Source of the DNA: Luteibacter mycovicinus | GTDB taxonomy: Bacteria > Pseudomonadota > Gammaproteobacteria > Xanthomonadales > Rhodanobacteraceae | Assembly: GCF_000745235.1 (NCBI RefSeq) | Contig: NZ_JQNL01000001.1 | Coordinates: forward strand, 3,776,001 to 3,840,000 | Length of the DNA stretch: 64,000 bases | Direction of reading: 5' to 3' | Shown: one piece after another, positions 44,491 through 52,672 of the stretch | How positions within the stretch are numbered: the stretch's first letter is position 1 | How the letters are laid out: each line of letters begins with the position of its first letter | Made by a program: the position numbers and the translations under genes | The notes under the pieces: generated by a model | The model's database searches: none | Seen by the model: the letters and a program-made list of their open reading frames with translations, nothing else | Told to the model about the DNA's origin: nothing

Positions 44491-45381
44491 GTGAGACGCG
44501 TCGTGACTCCCCAACGCACATGGCAGCCCATCGGCTGGTTTCTTTTCTGGCTGGTGGTCCTGAGCGCGCCGGTCGACCTCCTTAGCATCCATGCCGGCGT
44601 CACCCCACCGATGCTCTCGCGCATCAGCATGTGGTGCCCGGGAGTGGCGGCGGTCATCACCACCGTCCAACTGCGCCTGCCGTGGGGCGCTCTCGGTTTG
44701 CGGGCGCCAGAACGACGATTCTGGCTGGCGGGCTATTTCATTCCATGGGTCTATGCCATCCCTGTGTATCTTCTGGTCTGGACGTTCGTCGCGGGCGGAT
44801 GGGGCTGGATGTCTTACGTGGCGTCCCAATCGGGCATGTACCACATCGCGACCCATCAGGCCCTCTTTTCGGCCCTCTTTGGCATTCCCTCCACCTTGAC
44901 CTTCGGCGTGTTGTCGACCGTGGTCTGGACGCTTGGGGAAGAGCTCGGCTGGCGCGGATTTCTCTCGCCCCGTCTGGCGGACCACATGGGGGTGACGGGT
45001 GCCGGGCTGGTTGTCGGCCTTGTGTGGGCGGTCTGGCATTATCCGATTCTGCTGGGCGCCGACTACAACGCAGGAACGCCGCCGCTGTACGCGGTCAGCT
45101 GCTTTACGGTCATGGTGGTGGCAATGGGGGTATCCATGGCGTGGCTGCGGGAAGTGTCCGGCAGTGTGTGGCCCTGTGTGCTCCTCCATGCCAGCCACAA
45201 CATCCTGGTGCAGGGGGTTCTTGATGCCATGACGGCGAGAGAGGGGCAGGCGGTATATGTAACCACGGAGTTTGGGTGGGGCATGGCACTGACCGAGACA
45301 CTGATGGCGGTGTACCTTGCGGTCCAGGCCAAGCGGAGCGTCGCCTTTATGCGGCCCCTGGCCAGCGGACTGCCGGATTAA
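44491..45381 (+). CDS. CPBP-family intramembrane metalloprotease
   Basis: The 296-residue protein has about eight membrane segments and the CPBP (CAAX protease/bacteriocin-processing) signatures: the E-E-x3-R motif in LGEELGWRGFL, WAVWHYPILLG with the second histidine, and LLHASHNILVQG. Start is a GTG; upstream frames to 44437 are possible. Family members process prenylated proteins or peptides, and in bacteria often confer self-immunity to bacteriocins. On the same element as an export operon, a role in immunity or processing is attractive, but it lies 22 kb from it. The catalytic set appears complete. Confidence 0.85.
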   Translation: MRRVVTPQRTWQPIGWFLFWLVVLSAPVDLLSIHAGVTPPMLSRISMWCPGVAAVITTVQLRLPWGALGLRAPERRFWLAGYFIPWVYAIPVYLLVWTFVAGGWGWMSYVASQSGMYHIATHQALFSALFGIPSTLTFGVLSTVVWTLGEELGWRGFLSPRLADHMGVTGAGLVVGLVWAVWHYPILLGADYNAGTPPLYAVSCFTVMVVAMGVSMAWLREVSGSVWPCVLLHASHNILVQGVLDAMTAREGQAVYVTTEFGWGMALTETLMAVYLAVQAKRSVAFMRPLASGLPD

Positions 45382-45560
45382 GATCCCGGGACTGGGTTGC
45401 GTGCTGGCGCCCATCGGGCACATCTGTGTGGGAACGTTCGACACAGGATGAGCTGCGGGCAGTGACACCACCCTCTATTTGCGCCGCACTGGTTGTCGGA
45501 CTTCCGTTGGACTGTCTTCTTGCCGGGCAACGCGACACACTTGTCAGCAGCGAAGACGGG

Positions 45561-45824
45561 TCAGGTTTTGCTGAGTTCCACGGAGAGGTCCTGCACTGCT
45601 TTGGCGTATCCGTTTTTGGGCGTCTCGCCCTCTTTTCCCAGGCGATTGATGACCGCCTGGGCGGCCTTCTGCAAAGCGGGAAGACCACCGGCGCGTGCAA
45701 CCGCTTCGATGAGGTTCGCGCGAAACCGGCTTTCCTGCAGGTCGCCGTCGAGCAATGCCTCGTTCAAGGCAACTGCATCGAGGACAAGTGCTTCGACATC
45801 GAGGGCGAAACCTTCGTCTGACAT
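45561..45824 (-). CDS. Small helical protein, paralog A
   Basis: The 87-residue product (MSDEGFALDVEALVLDAVAL, then LQESRFRANLIEAVARAGG) is all-helical and acidic. GGAG lies seven bases before the ATG. A paralog of similar length is at 46741-47022; aligned, the shared pattern is LDV-LV--A-A---A-L--D--E-RFRA-LI-A followed by G-TP--GY. The pair flanks the MltR-like gene. Function unknown. Confidence 0.65.
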   Translation of the reverse strand: MSDEGFALDVEALVLDAVALNEALLDGDLQESRFRANLIEAVARAGGLPALQKAAQAVINRLGKEGETPKNGYAKAVQDLSVELSKT

Positions 45825-46089
45825 CGCTGGTCTCCGAAAGAAAAGCGCATCGTAGCGGTCAATGCGCTCGCCGTTTGCCTGCAAACCGGCAAGAAAACGG
45901 TGCACCTGACTGTGATGTCGTCGAGGCAATGCCCACCGCCCCACGGTCTACGGGGGCACCTAGAAGGGAACACCTGCTCGCGTGATTTCCCGCTGGGCAC
46001 CGTGCCGGTGCAGTCGTGGCCGGCGCGGCCCGGCAAGGAAAGCACTCGCCGGCCCCCGCCGACCTTCAATGTTGAAGTGGGGGCTGGTC

Positions 46090-46689
46090 ATGATGCGCAA
46101 CCAGGACCATATCGAGGGTGGCATGACTGGCATGACCGACACCGCTCCCGCCGCTGACTTGATGGAAGAATCCGACAGGGGATGCGTCCTCGTAGGCGCA
46201 GCGATGCTCGAAGACAGCCTTGCCGAACTGTTCAAAGCGGTTTTCAAGAAGAACGCCATCGTGGGCAAGGTCGAAAAAGCCTTGTTTGACGCCAACGGCC
46301 CTTTGTCGACCTTTTCGGCCAAAATAAAGATGGCGTACGGGATGGGCTTTATTGACCGCGCAGTGTTCGACGACCTTGAGCTCATCCGCCGCATCCGAAA
46401 CGAATTTGCGCATTCCCAGGCGAAGGTCGACTTCGTGGATGACCGATTCAAACCGCTGGTCGAGAGCCTCAATTCCATCCAGGACATTCTTCATGTCATG
46501 CCCACCTATGGCGTGGCGGAGGGAGAGACACCGGACGACTACGACCTGAGAAGGGCGGGCTACATCAAGCGAACGAAGGCACTCTTTGCCCTTGGCGTGA
46601 AAAGCCTGGTTGTGACGCTGGGGCGGGCTCAGCTACGCGCACTTGGCATTTCCCTGCCAGAGCTCTCGGCGGCGATGCCTTGCAGGTGA
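46090..46689 (+). CDS. MltR-family protein
   Basis: The 199-residue product begins at an ATG after a GGGGG stretch and carries the MltR-type helical domain: EESDRGCVLVGAAMLEDSLA, then GPLSTFSAKIKMAYGMGFID and LIRRIRNEFAHSQA. MltR (mannitol operon repressor) proteins are small helical regulators without a helix-turn-helix. No mannitol genes are nearby, so a mannitol role is not suggested; members are also found on islands. The RNEFAH motif gives it a superficial resemblance to HEPN nucleases, which leaves a nuclease-like role as an alternative. Confidence 0.72.
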   Translation: MMRNQDHIEGGMTGMTDTAPAADLMEESDRGCVLVGAAMLEDSLAELFKAVFKKNAIVGKVEKALFDANGPLSTFSAKIKMAYGMGFIDRAVFDDLELIRRIRNEFAHSQAKVDFVDDRFKPLVESLNSIQDILHVMPTYGVAEGETPDDYDLRRAGYIKRTKALFALGVKSLVVTLGRAQLRALGISLPELSAAMPCR

Positions 46690-46740
46690 GATTTTACTGC
46701 CTCTTGGCTTCAGGCCTGCCGAGGGCCCGGCCTTGATGCT

Positions 46741-47022
46741 TCAAAGCGGCTCGAAGCCCAATGCATCGAGCTCATCGGCAACGCGCAAAATGCCCGCGCC
46801 GTATCCCGGGCCTGGCGTAGTCCCAACTGGCCCGAGGACCGCGACGAGGTGAGCGGCGGCAATGGCGAGGTCGACATAACCCGCCAAGTCTGCCTTGGCG
46901 GCAATCAGCTGCGCCCGGAAGCGTGCTTCGTCCATGTCTTTTTCCAACGCGGCATCACCCATGGCAGCCGCCTCACTGACGAGGACGGCAACATCGAGGA
47001 TGGGGCTTTCCCGGGATTCCAT
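46741..47022 (-). CDS. Small helical protein, paralog B
   Basis: The 93-residue product (SPILDVAVLVSEAAAMGDAA, then MDEARFRAQLIAAKADLAGY) is a paralog of the gene at 45561-45824. No Shine-Dalgarno sequence is visible, but TATACT (minus strand, 47034-47029) ends six bases before the ATG, so the message may be leaderless. Confidence 0.6.
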   Translation of the reverse strand: MESRESPILDVAVLVSEAAAMGDAALEKDMDEARFRAQLIAAKADLAGYVDLAIAAAHLVAVLGPVGTTPGPGYGAGILRVADELDALGFEPL

Positions 47023-47184
47023 GTCGAGAGTATATCGGCGAATGGTACGTGGAGTTTTGCGCCGCGCTGAAAAGGCACGCGGTCAAGGTTGGCCCGGACC
47101 TGTATCACCACTGTTACAGGCTTTTTATGCGTGCCGACTCGGCCTAGAGTGGGTAGATTGACCGTCGAACGGCCGCACGGTGAC

Positions 47185-48741
47185 ATGCCCGTGTTTATCC
47201 GACCGAGAACCGCATCCACCGCCCAGCCCGTCATCGTCGCGGCCTACATGCGCATGTCGACGGACATGCAACGCTACTCGCTGGAAAACCAGACGCGCGC
47301 CATCGATGCTTATGCCGCCGGCCATGGCATGAACATCGTGCGTGTGTATCAAGACGCGGGGCGGAGCGGGCTGACCATCGAGCGACGGCCGGGGCTCACG
47401 TCGCTCATGGACGACGTCCGGGGCGGCCGTGCGGGATTCGATGGCGTGTTGGTGCTCGATGTCACGCGATGGGGACGGTTCCAGAACACGGATGAGGCAG
47501 CCTTCCATGAATTCATGTGCTGGCGCTCCGGCATCCAGGTCATCTACGTTGGTGAGCCCTTTGAGAATGACCAGTCGCCCTTTTCGATGGTGTTCAAAGG
47601 ACTGAAAAGGGCCATGGCCGCCGAGTACAGCCGGGAGCTCTCAGCCAAGACCTCGGCGGGCCAGCGGCACTTGGCAAGCCTCGGCTACCGCCAGGGCGCA
47701 ATTGCGGGTTATGGGCTCCGGCGTCTGCTTGTCAGTGCCGACGGCGAGGCGAAGTTCCTCCTTGGCGACGGCGACCACAAGAGCATCCTCACCGACCGCA
47801 TCATTCTCGTCCCGGGCCCACCGGAGGAAGTCAAAACCGTTCGCTGGATGTTCCAGCGCTACTTGGAGGGACTGGGCTGCAGTGCCATTGCCCGGGAGCT
47901 CAATGACCGTGGCGTGCCGACGCACAGGGGGAAGCCTTGGGTCTATGGCACGGTGCGGACCATTCTCGACGGCGAGAAATATGTCGGGCACGCCGTGTAC
48001 TGCCGGGCGAGCAAGAAGCTCGCAGGGCCCCTTGTCCAGAATCCGGAGTCCGATTGGGTCAGGAAGGAAGGCGCTTACGAGGCAGTGATTGCACCAGAGC
48101 TGTTCCGAGCGGTCGCGGCCAGGCGGGTTGCCCTGAGAAAAAGGGATACGAGGACCGAACTGCTCGACCAAGCGCGGCGGTTGCTCAAGAGGGAAGGCAG
48201 GCTGAGTGCTCCGCTCCTTGATGCGGAGCCAGGCATCCTGTCGAGTCACGGCTTTGCCCGCCGCTTCGGTGGCCTGACCGCGCTGTATCGTGAAGTAGGG
48301 TTTGTCCCTGGAAGGAACCCGCGATACGCCGACATCCGACTGTGGCTCACCCGGTGGCGGGAAAGCCTGACGGCCTTCGCCGTTGGGCAACTGGAAGAGG
48401 CGGGTTCGACAGTGACGCGGGAAGGGTGGTGCCTGACAGTCGATGACGCTTGGTCACTGTCTTTCATGGTGGTGCACGGGGCGCGGCCGAGAGAGTCACG
48501 CCAGCAGTGGTTCAACCACCGGAAACCCGAAGACACCGACGTTGTCGTCTTTGCGCGCTCCGAATTTGGGGAGCCCGGCCCCAAGGACTACTTTGTTCTT
48601 CCAAGAGTTATGTTCCCGACCTGGCCTTCTTGCATCTATACAAGAAACGGTCCGTTGCTCGAAAGCTGCCGGTACCCATCCCTGGCCGTTCTCGAAGACT
48701 TGGCGCGTCTGTCACGGCAGGACACGCAACTGTGTGGGTGA
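47185..48741 (+). CDS. Large serine recombinase
   Basis: The 518-residue protein has a resolvase catalytic domain (YMRMSTDMQRYSLENQ with the nucleophile Ser, then DVTRWGRFQN) and the Recombinase domain (WVYGTVRTILDGEKYVGHAV), followed by a C-terminal region that lacks an obvious zinc ribbon. ATG 47185 was chosen; earlier starts to 47089 lack ribosome sites. Large serine recombinases integrate phages and islands. Here it is internal, which suggests a previously separate element or a switch that acts on an internal site. A small gene is coupled at its 3' end through a GTGA overlap. Confidence 0.88.
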   Translation: MPVFIRPRTASTAQPVIVAAYMRMSTDMQRYSLENQTRAIDAYAAGHGMNIVRVYQDAGRSGLTIERRPGLTSLMDDVRGGRAGFDGVLVLDVTRWGRFQNTDEAAFHEFMCWRSGIQVIYVGEPFENDQSPFSMVFKGLKRAMAAEYSRELSAKTSAGQRHLASLGYRQGAIAGYGLRRLLVSADGEAKFLLGDGDHKSILTDRIILVPGPPEEVKTVRWMFQRYLEGLGCSAIARELNDRGVPTHRGKPWVYGTVRTILDGEKYVGHAVYCRASKKLAGPLVQNPESDWVRKEGAYEAVIAPELFRAVAARRVALRKRDTRTELLDQARRLLKREGRLSAPLLDAEPGILSSHGFARRFGGLTALYREVGFVPGRNPRYADIRLWLTRWRESLTAFAVGQLEEAGSTVTREGWCLTVDDAWSLSFMVVHGARPRESRQQWFNHRKPEDTDVVVFARSEFGEPGPKDYFVLPRVMFPTWPSCIYTRNGPLLESCRYPSLAVLEDLARLSRQDTQLCG

Positions 48742-49091
48742 CCCGGTCCGAGCGCGAGTGGACGCGGAAGCTGGAGGCGGAGGGGCTTGCGGCCGCTGCC
48801 CGAGACGCCGAGGCCCGTTTTGCCAGCGTGACCGCTGCGCTTAGGGTGCTTCTGGCCGACACCCGGGCTGCGCCCATGCTCGCCCAGCATGATATTTCCC
48901 GGGTCGCGCTGGGCCGTTCGACGAGGCTCGCGGAGAACGGGCGGGCAGAAGGTCTCGCGGTTCTCGAAGGCGTGGTGCTGGCTGGGGTTGTGCGGGCATT
49001 GCTCGACGATGCTGAACTTGTCCGCTGGATGTCCGGCCATCACTCCAGGGAGCTCGCCGCTCTTCATGAGGCTTGCAGGCGAGACCGCTAG
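48738..49091 (+). CDS. Small helical protein coupled to the serine recombinase
   Basis: The 117-residue product starts at a GTG overlapping the recombinase stop (GTGA, 48738-48741). It is helical, rich in Ala, Arg and Glu (MTRSEREWTRKLEAEGLAAA). No family recognised. Tight coupling to a serine recombinase suggests an accessory factor such as a directionality factor, which in such systems is often small and unrelated between elements. Confidence 0.6.
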   Translation: MTRSEREWTRKLEAEGLAAAARDAEARFASVTAALRVLLADTRAAPMLAQHDISRVALGRSTRLAENGRAEGLAVLEGVVLAGVVRALLDDAELVRWMSGHHSRELAALHEACRRDR

Positions 49092-49583
49092 GCCTGCGGC
49101 CGGGTCCCCCACAACCGGTAAGGGGGGCTTCGCCGGTCGTCGCCGACCTCAATGTTAGGCAAGACGGATATCGGTCGAGGCGGCGGCATGTACTTTTTCT
49201 CTGCGCGGCGTTGGGCAAAAAAAGGGGCCGGAAGGCCGGCCCCGCTTGCGTATGAAAGGGGTTCAGCTTACGGAGCCAGGGTTAGGCACGACGCCGCCCA
49301 TAGGACTGCTGTGCCCATTGTGAGAACGGACAACAACGCGAACAGTCCCTGCCACGCAGAGGACCTCACCAGCAATCGGCCGACCAAAGACAGGGAATAC
49401 TGATGGGTCCAACAAAACTTTTTAAGCCCATATTTTCAAAGCTAATTTAGCTCTGTACATCCAGACGCTTCCCCTGCAAAGCCCGTCTGGTTGTCCACTT
49501 GACGGGTCGAAAATCCAGGGTAGACAGAATGTCGCGCTGACGTTTTTTTGTCAGGCAGAAGCCAGGGCAGGGAGGCCCGTTCA
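49092..49583. other. Gap with hairpins before ankyrin copy 2
   Basis: About 490 bp without a supported gene. GGGGCCGG/CCGGCCCC (49224-49231 with 49236-49243) next to AAAAAAA would terminate leftward transcription. CCAGACG/CGTCTGG (49461-49467 with 49484-49490) is a second inverted repeat. A short leftward hydrophobic frame (about 49260-49390) lacks a start codon with a ribosome site. The last 30 bp match the leader of ankyrin copy 1. Confidence 0.5.
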
Positions 49584-49862
49584 ATGAACTACCAAATGCA
49601 ACGAGCCTTGGCGGACGCCGCATGGGACGGGGACCACGTCACCGTGTCCGCCCTCATCAACCATCCCGGGGTCGACCCCGCCGCGCATCACTACGCCGCG
49701 CTGCTCCACGCCCCCCACCGGGGCCATTGGCGGTGTGTCGAGCTGCTCCTGCCTGTCAGTGACCCGAATGCCCATAACGCCGAAGCCCTTTGGCGCGCGG
49801 CAAAGCACGGGCACCGCAGGGTGGCCCGAGTGCTGGCGCCTGTATCTGACATAAGCCGATAG
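49584..49862 (+). CDS. Ankyrin-like small protein, copy 2
   Basis: The 92-residue product (MNYQMQRALADAAWDGDHVT) is a paralog of the protein at 36071-36418. GGGAGG lies nine bases before the ATG and the leader GGGCAGGGAGGCCC repeats that of copy 1 with one change. It is shorter, ending after LAPVSDISR. Role unknown; see copy 1. Confidence 0.75.
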   Translation: MNYQMQRALADAAWDGDHVTVSALINHPGVDPAAHHYAALLHAPHRGHWRCVELLLPVSDPNAHNAEALWRAAKHGHRRVARVLAPVSDISR

Positions 49863-49983
49863 GAGGATTGGATGAGGAATGGGTTGGGTGTCCGGATGAA
49901 GTGGGTCGAACAAGGCTCACCCCAACAACAAGGATTGTCACCGAGGGTCCTTGGTAATCTGTAAGAGTTCAAAGGGGAAATCC

Positions 49984-50856
49984 ATGGGTGCTGCAACCAA
50001 ACACAAACAGGCGCTTCTCAAGACCAATCCCAACTGCATCTTTTGTGGTGGGGCCGCCTTGGCGACCACGGTGGAGCATTGTCCACCACGTGCCCTTTTC
50101 CAGAACCGCCAATGGCCCGAAGGGTTCGAATTTGCGGCATGTCATGGATGCAATGGCGGTACGTCGAATGAAGACCTCCTGCTTTCCATGCTAGCGAGAA
50201 TGAATCCGTTTGATGATTCCAGTGACTCGGATGGGAAAACGGAAGGTATTGTGCGTAGGGTGGTCAAGCAGTTCCCGGGCATCTTCAGCCGCATGGAACT
50301 CTCTGCGGCCGAGGCAAGGCGCAATAACCGCAAGCTTGGTATCACGCCGACACCGGGGCAACTCCATCAGGAGGCCGGAGTGGTCCGGGTTCCTCCCGAG
50401 ATGACCAACGCTGTCTGCACCTTTTCCTCCAAGCTGGCGAAGGCCGTTTATTTCCTCCACTCACAACGGATTTTTCCGGTGGAGGGCTGCCTGTTGCTCC
50501 ACTGGTTCACCAACGTCCATCTCTATGAGAAGGGGCACTATCCGATGCTCAAGCAGATGGAGCATTTCGATGGGCTGGTGCCTGACCTTGTAAGGACCGG
50601 ACGGCACCTCAATGACCAGTTTTCCTACAAGCTCACCATGGACAGGACTCATGAGGTCTTTGCCTTGCAGACGGTCTTCGGCAAGGCATTCGGGACGGTC
50701 GTTTTCGGCTCCAGGGAGCCTGGCAAGCTTGAGGCCACCTTCGCCGAACTGAAGCGCAAGTTTCCGAACAAACCGGAACCCTTTTCAGTCCTCCAGTCAT
50801 CCGTGTTGCCCGTCACCCGGACCACTCCCGAAACGGCGCCCTATACCGCTGCCTGA
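49984..50856 (+). CDS. HNH-like zinc-ribbon protein, copy 2
   Basis: The 290-residue product starts at MGAATKHKQALLKTNPNCIF after GGGGAAA. The N-terminal C-x2-C (CIFCGG), EHCPPRALF and CHGCNGGTSNED match the layout of copy 1 at 29127-29822, including an AKAVYFLHSQ segment equivalent to TRALYFHHHC. An HNH-type nuclease fold is likely, although catalysis is unproven. The HEPN/AbiU2-like gene begins 81 bp downstream in the same direction, and the pair may act together in defence. Confidence 0.75.
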   Translation: MGAATKHKQALLKTNPNCIFCGGAALATTVEHCPPRALFQNRQWPEGFEFAACHGCNGGTSNEDLLLSMLARMNPFDDSSDSDGKTEGIVRRVVKQFPGIFSRMELSAAEARRNNRKLGITPTPGQLHQEAGVVRVPPEMTNAVCTFSSKLAKAVYFLHSQRIFPVEGCLLLHWFTNVHLYEKGHYPMLKQMEHFDGLVPDLVRTGRHLNDQFSYKLTMDRTHEVFALQTVFGKAFGTVVFGSREPGKLEATFAELKRKFPNKPEPFSVLQSSVLPVTRTTPETAPYTAA

Positions 50857-50937
50857 TTTCCGGATGCCTCTGGTTGTGCCGGGCCTGCACGGCCGACAGT
50901 CCTTCAGTACACGTGCCTAAACCGCGAGGAGTTGAAC

Positions 50938-51567
50938 ATGCAGTACGCAGACGGGCCGGACAGGTTTGCCGAAGTCATGGGCGACGACCTTGGCGAGGTT
51001 ATGGCTGTCCTCGACAACAAGCTGGTTGAACTGCAAGTGGTGTGGCTCCAGTACCGGCAACTCTTTGGCACGAACGAAGACACGGTCCATCTCCTGAACC
51101 GTGCAGCAGGGCTGTTTTTCCAGATTGTCCAGGACCAGCTATGGGATGGGGTCCTGCTCGGGATTGCCCGGATGACGGACCCGGCCAAAAGCGGAAGCAA
51201 CAGGAACCTCACCATCCACTCCCTTGGTCCGTTGATTGCCGATATGGCTTTCCGGTCCCGAGTCGATGCCCTGTGTGCGGACGCATTGGATGAATGTGAA
51301 TTCGCCAGGGAACACCGGAACAAGCGAATCGCCCACCGTGACCATCGTCACGCAGTAGACCAAAAGGCCCATCCGCTTTCCGGCATCAGTCGGGCTAAGG
51401 TGGAACGCATGCTCGATTCACTGCGCAAGGTTCTCAACGCCCTCCATCACCATTACCGGGACACCACAGTCCTGTATGAGGACTTTGTCGACCACTCAGG
51501 AGCGGAGCTGCTGGTGCATCGACTGGAAAAACTGGAGCGGCTGCAAAAGCCGGGCCTGACCGTCTAA
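50938..51567 (+). CDS. HEPN/AbiU2-like protein
   Basis: The 209-residue product starts at an ATG six bases after GAGGAG. Its sequence (QDQLWDGVLLGIARMTDPAK, then HRNKRIAHRDHRHA) follows the AbiU2/HEPN pattern: an R-x4-H motif in RNKRIAH is the usual HEPN ribonuclease active site. AbiU2-like proteins occur in abortive infection systems. It lies downstream of an HNH-like gene in one transcription unit. Toxicity in the absence of a partner, or a toxin role in a toxin-antitoxin pair, has not been shown. Confidence 0.72.
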   Translation: MQYADGPDRFAEVMGDDLGEVMAVLDNKLVELQVVWLQYRQLFGTNEDTVHLLNRAAGLFFQIVQDQLWDGVLLGIARMTDPAKSGSNRNLTIHSLGPLIADMAFRSRVDALCADALDECEFAREHRNKRIAHRDHRHAVDQKAHPLSGISRAKVERMLDSLRKVLNALHHHYRDTTVLYEDFVDHSGAELLVHRLEKLERLQKPGLTV

Positions 51568-51811
51568 GAAAGACTTTCCTTTCTTGGCGTGCCCTTCGTG
51601 CCTCTCGACTGGTCATTGGTGTCCAGTCGCTTATGGTTCTGTGGTCCTGCTAACCGTGGTGGGTAGTGGGGTAATGCTTACCGGGCGTTTTTGCCCCCTC
51701 CTAGAAGGAGGCTTTAAGGTCTGGTCGGAGGAGGCATGGTTGCCTCCTCCCAAATCCTTGCGGCGGCGTCTCCACAGCCCTAGATTGAAGGTGTGACGCA
51801 AGGATAACTGT
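51568..51811 (+). promoter_or_regulatory. Leader with two hairpins before the winged-helix gene
   Basis: CCTCCT/AGGAGG (51697-51702 with 51706-51711) and GGAGGAGGCA/TGCCTCCTCC (51727-51736 with 51741-51750) lie in the 244-bp gap. Arms of the two could exchange partners, because both contain GGAGG or CCTCC, so a terminator/antiterminator or a translation switch is possible. Hairpins of similar composition recur after the gene (52490-52535). Confidence 0.4.
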
Positions 51812-52294
51812 ATGGCGACGACTCTAAAAAAGAAAACATCGGCATCTTCCAAACCGAAAAAGGCCGCCTCTTCCAACTCGGCAGAGGCCAAGTGGGGCAA
51901 GGCGGTCATGAGAAGGGGATTTGTCATCGTCCCCTCCATCCTGCTCCGTGCCCAAGGACGCCTTGGCCTCTCCGGGACCCAGCTTGCCATTCTTCTCCAG
52001 CTCATCGACTGGTGGATGGATGCAAAAAAGCATCCCTGGTCCAGCAAAGAAACGCTGGCCGTCCGTATCGGCATTTCCGAACGGCAGCTCCAACGGCAGG
52101 TGGCCCAATTGGAAAAGGCAAAACTGGTTCAGCGGGTGGAGAAAATAACCAACCACGGCAAACGGCCCAACGGCTACGACCTCTCCGGTCTGGTCTCTAG
52201 GCTCAAGGCTCTTGCCCCGGAATTTAAGGCGGCTGCGAAGGCGTCGACCGACGTGGAGAAGAAGGGCGGACTTGCGGGCAAGAAGGCGCTCTAG
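51812..52294 (+). CDS. Winged-helix DNA-binding protein, possible replication initiator
   Basis: The 160-residue protein has a basic N-terminal tail, a winged-helix domain (SGTQLAILLQLIDWWMDAKK, then ETLAVRIGISERQLQRQVAQ) and a Lys/Ala-rich C-terminus. AAGGA lies seven bases before the ATG. Such domains occur in small replication or regulatory proteins of mobile elements. It sits between hairpin clusters and next to an AT-rich inverted repeat (52332-52377), so replication or maintenance of the excised circle is a reasonable but unproven role. Confidence 0.72.
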   Translation: MATTLKKKTSASSKPKKAASSNSAEAKWGKAVMRRGFVIVPSILLRAQGRLGLSGTQLAILLQLIDWWMDAKKHPWSSKETLAVRIGISERQLQRQVAQLEKAKLVQRVEKITNHGKRPNGYDLSGLVSRLKALAPEFKAAAKASTDVEKKGGLAGKKAL

Positions 52295-52331
52295 TTGTTC
52301 AGGTTTCGCTCAGCCTTCACGATGTGGGAAG

Positions 52332-52377
52332 GTTCTTGTTTTTTGAGCTCACCTTCAAAGAGCGAAAAAACAAGAAC
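52332..52377. repeat. 13-bp perfect inverted repeat beside the winged-helix gene
   Basis: GTTCTTGTTTTTT (52332-52344) and AAAAAACAAGAAC (52365-52377) with a 20-base spacer, 38 bp after the winged-helix gene stop. AT-richness and length suit a binding or melting site for that protein. Confidence 0.55.
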
Positions 52378-52481
52378 TAAGTAGCATTTTTTTGAAGAAA
52401 AATCAAGCTGCTGTCAAGTCTTTACGAGACCGGCCAGCGGGCATAAGGTTCAGGTGAAGGAACGGGCCGCCGGTTCGGGGC

Positions 52482-52519
52482 AAAAAAAAGGAGGGTTGAG
52501 CCTAGGAACTCAACCCTCC
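52482..52519 (-). terminator. Leftward rho-independent terminator
   Basis: On the minus strand the 11-bp perfect stem GGAGGGTTGAG/CTCAACCCTCC (52519-52509 with 52500-52490) is followed by eight T. No recognised gene lies to its right on that strand, so it ends a small RNA or shields against read-through. Confidence 0.65.
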
Positions 52520-52672
52520 GGTGCGCACCCGGAGGCGCGCGGCGCAGCCAGTCTTGGGAACGGCATGCCCCTGCAAATTAGTCCTATTGTGTATCGATAG
52601 GCAAGCGCAGGGCATGAAAGACAGGTTGTCGCTTCATGGATTCCGGGACCTCCATCCCAAAAGGAAAACACC

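Larger units (their letters stand above)
52295..52672. other. AT-rich region with long inverted repeat and hairpin pair
   Basis: This 378-bp region has no supported gene. It contains the 13-bp perfect inverted repeat GTTCTTGTTTTTT/AAAAAACAAGAAC (52332-52344 with 52365-52377), an AT-rich stretch to about 52410, and a terminator-like hairpin with an overlapping alternative stem (52482-52535). This is a good candidate for a replication origin or regulated RNA. Confidence 0.5.

Noticed and set aside
49244..49400. Leftward small hydrophobic frame
   Set aside because: No ATG or GTG with a ribosome site; the terminator-like hairpin beyond it is not enough.
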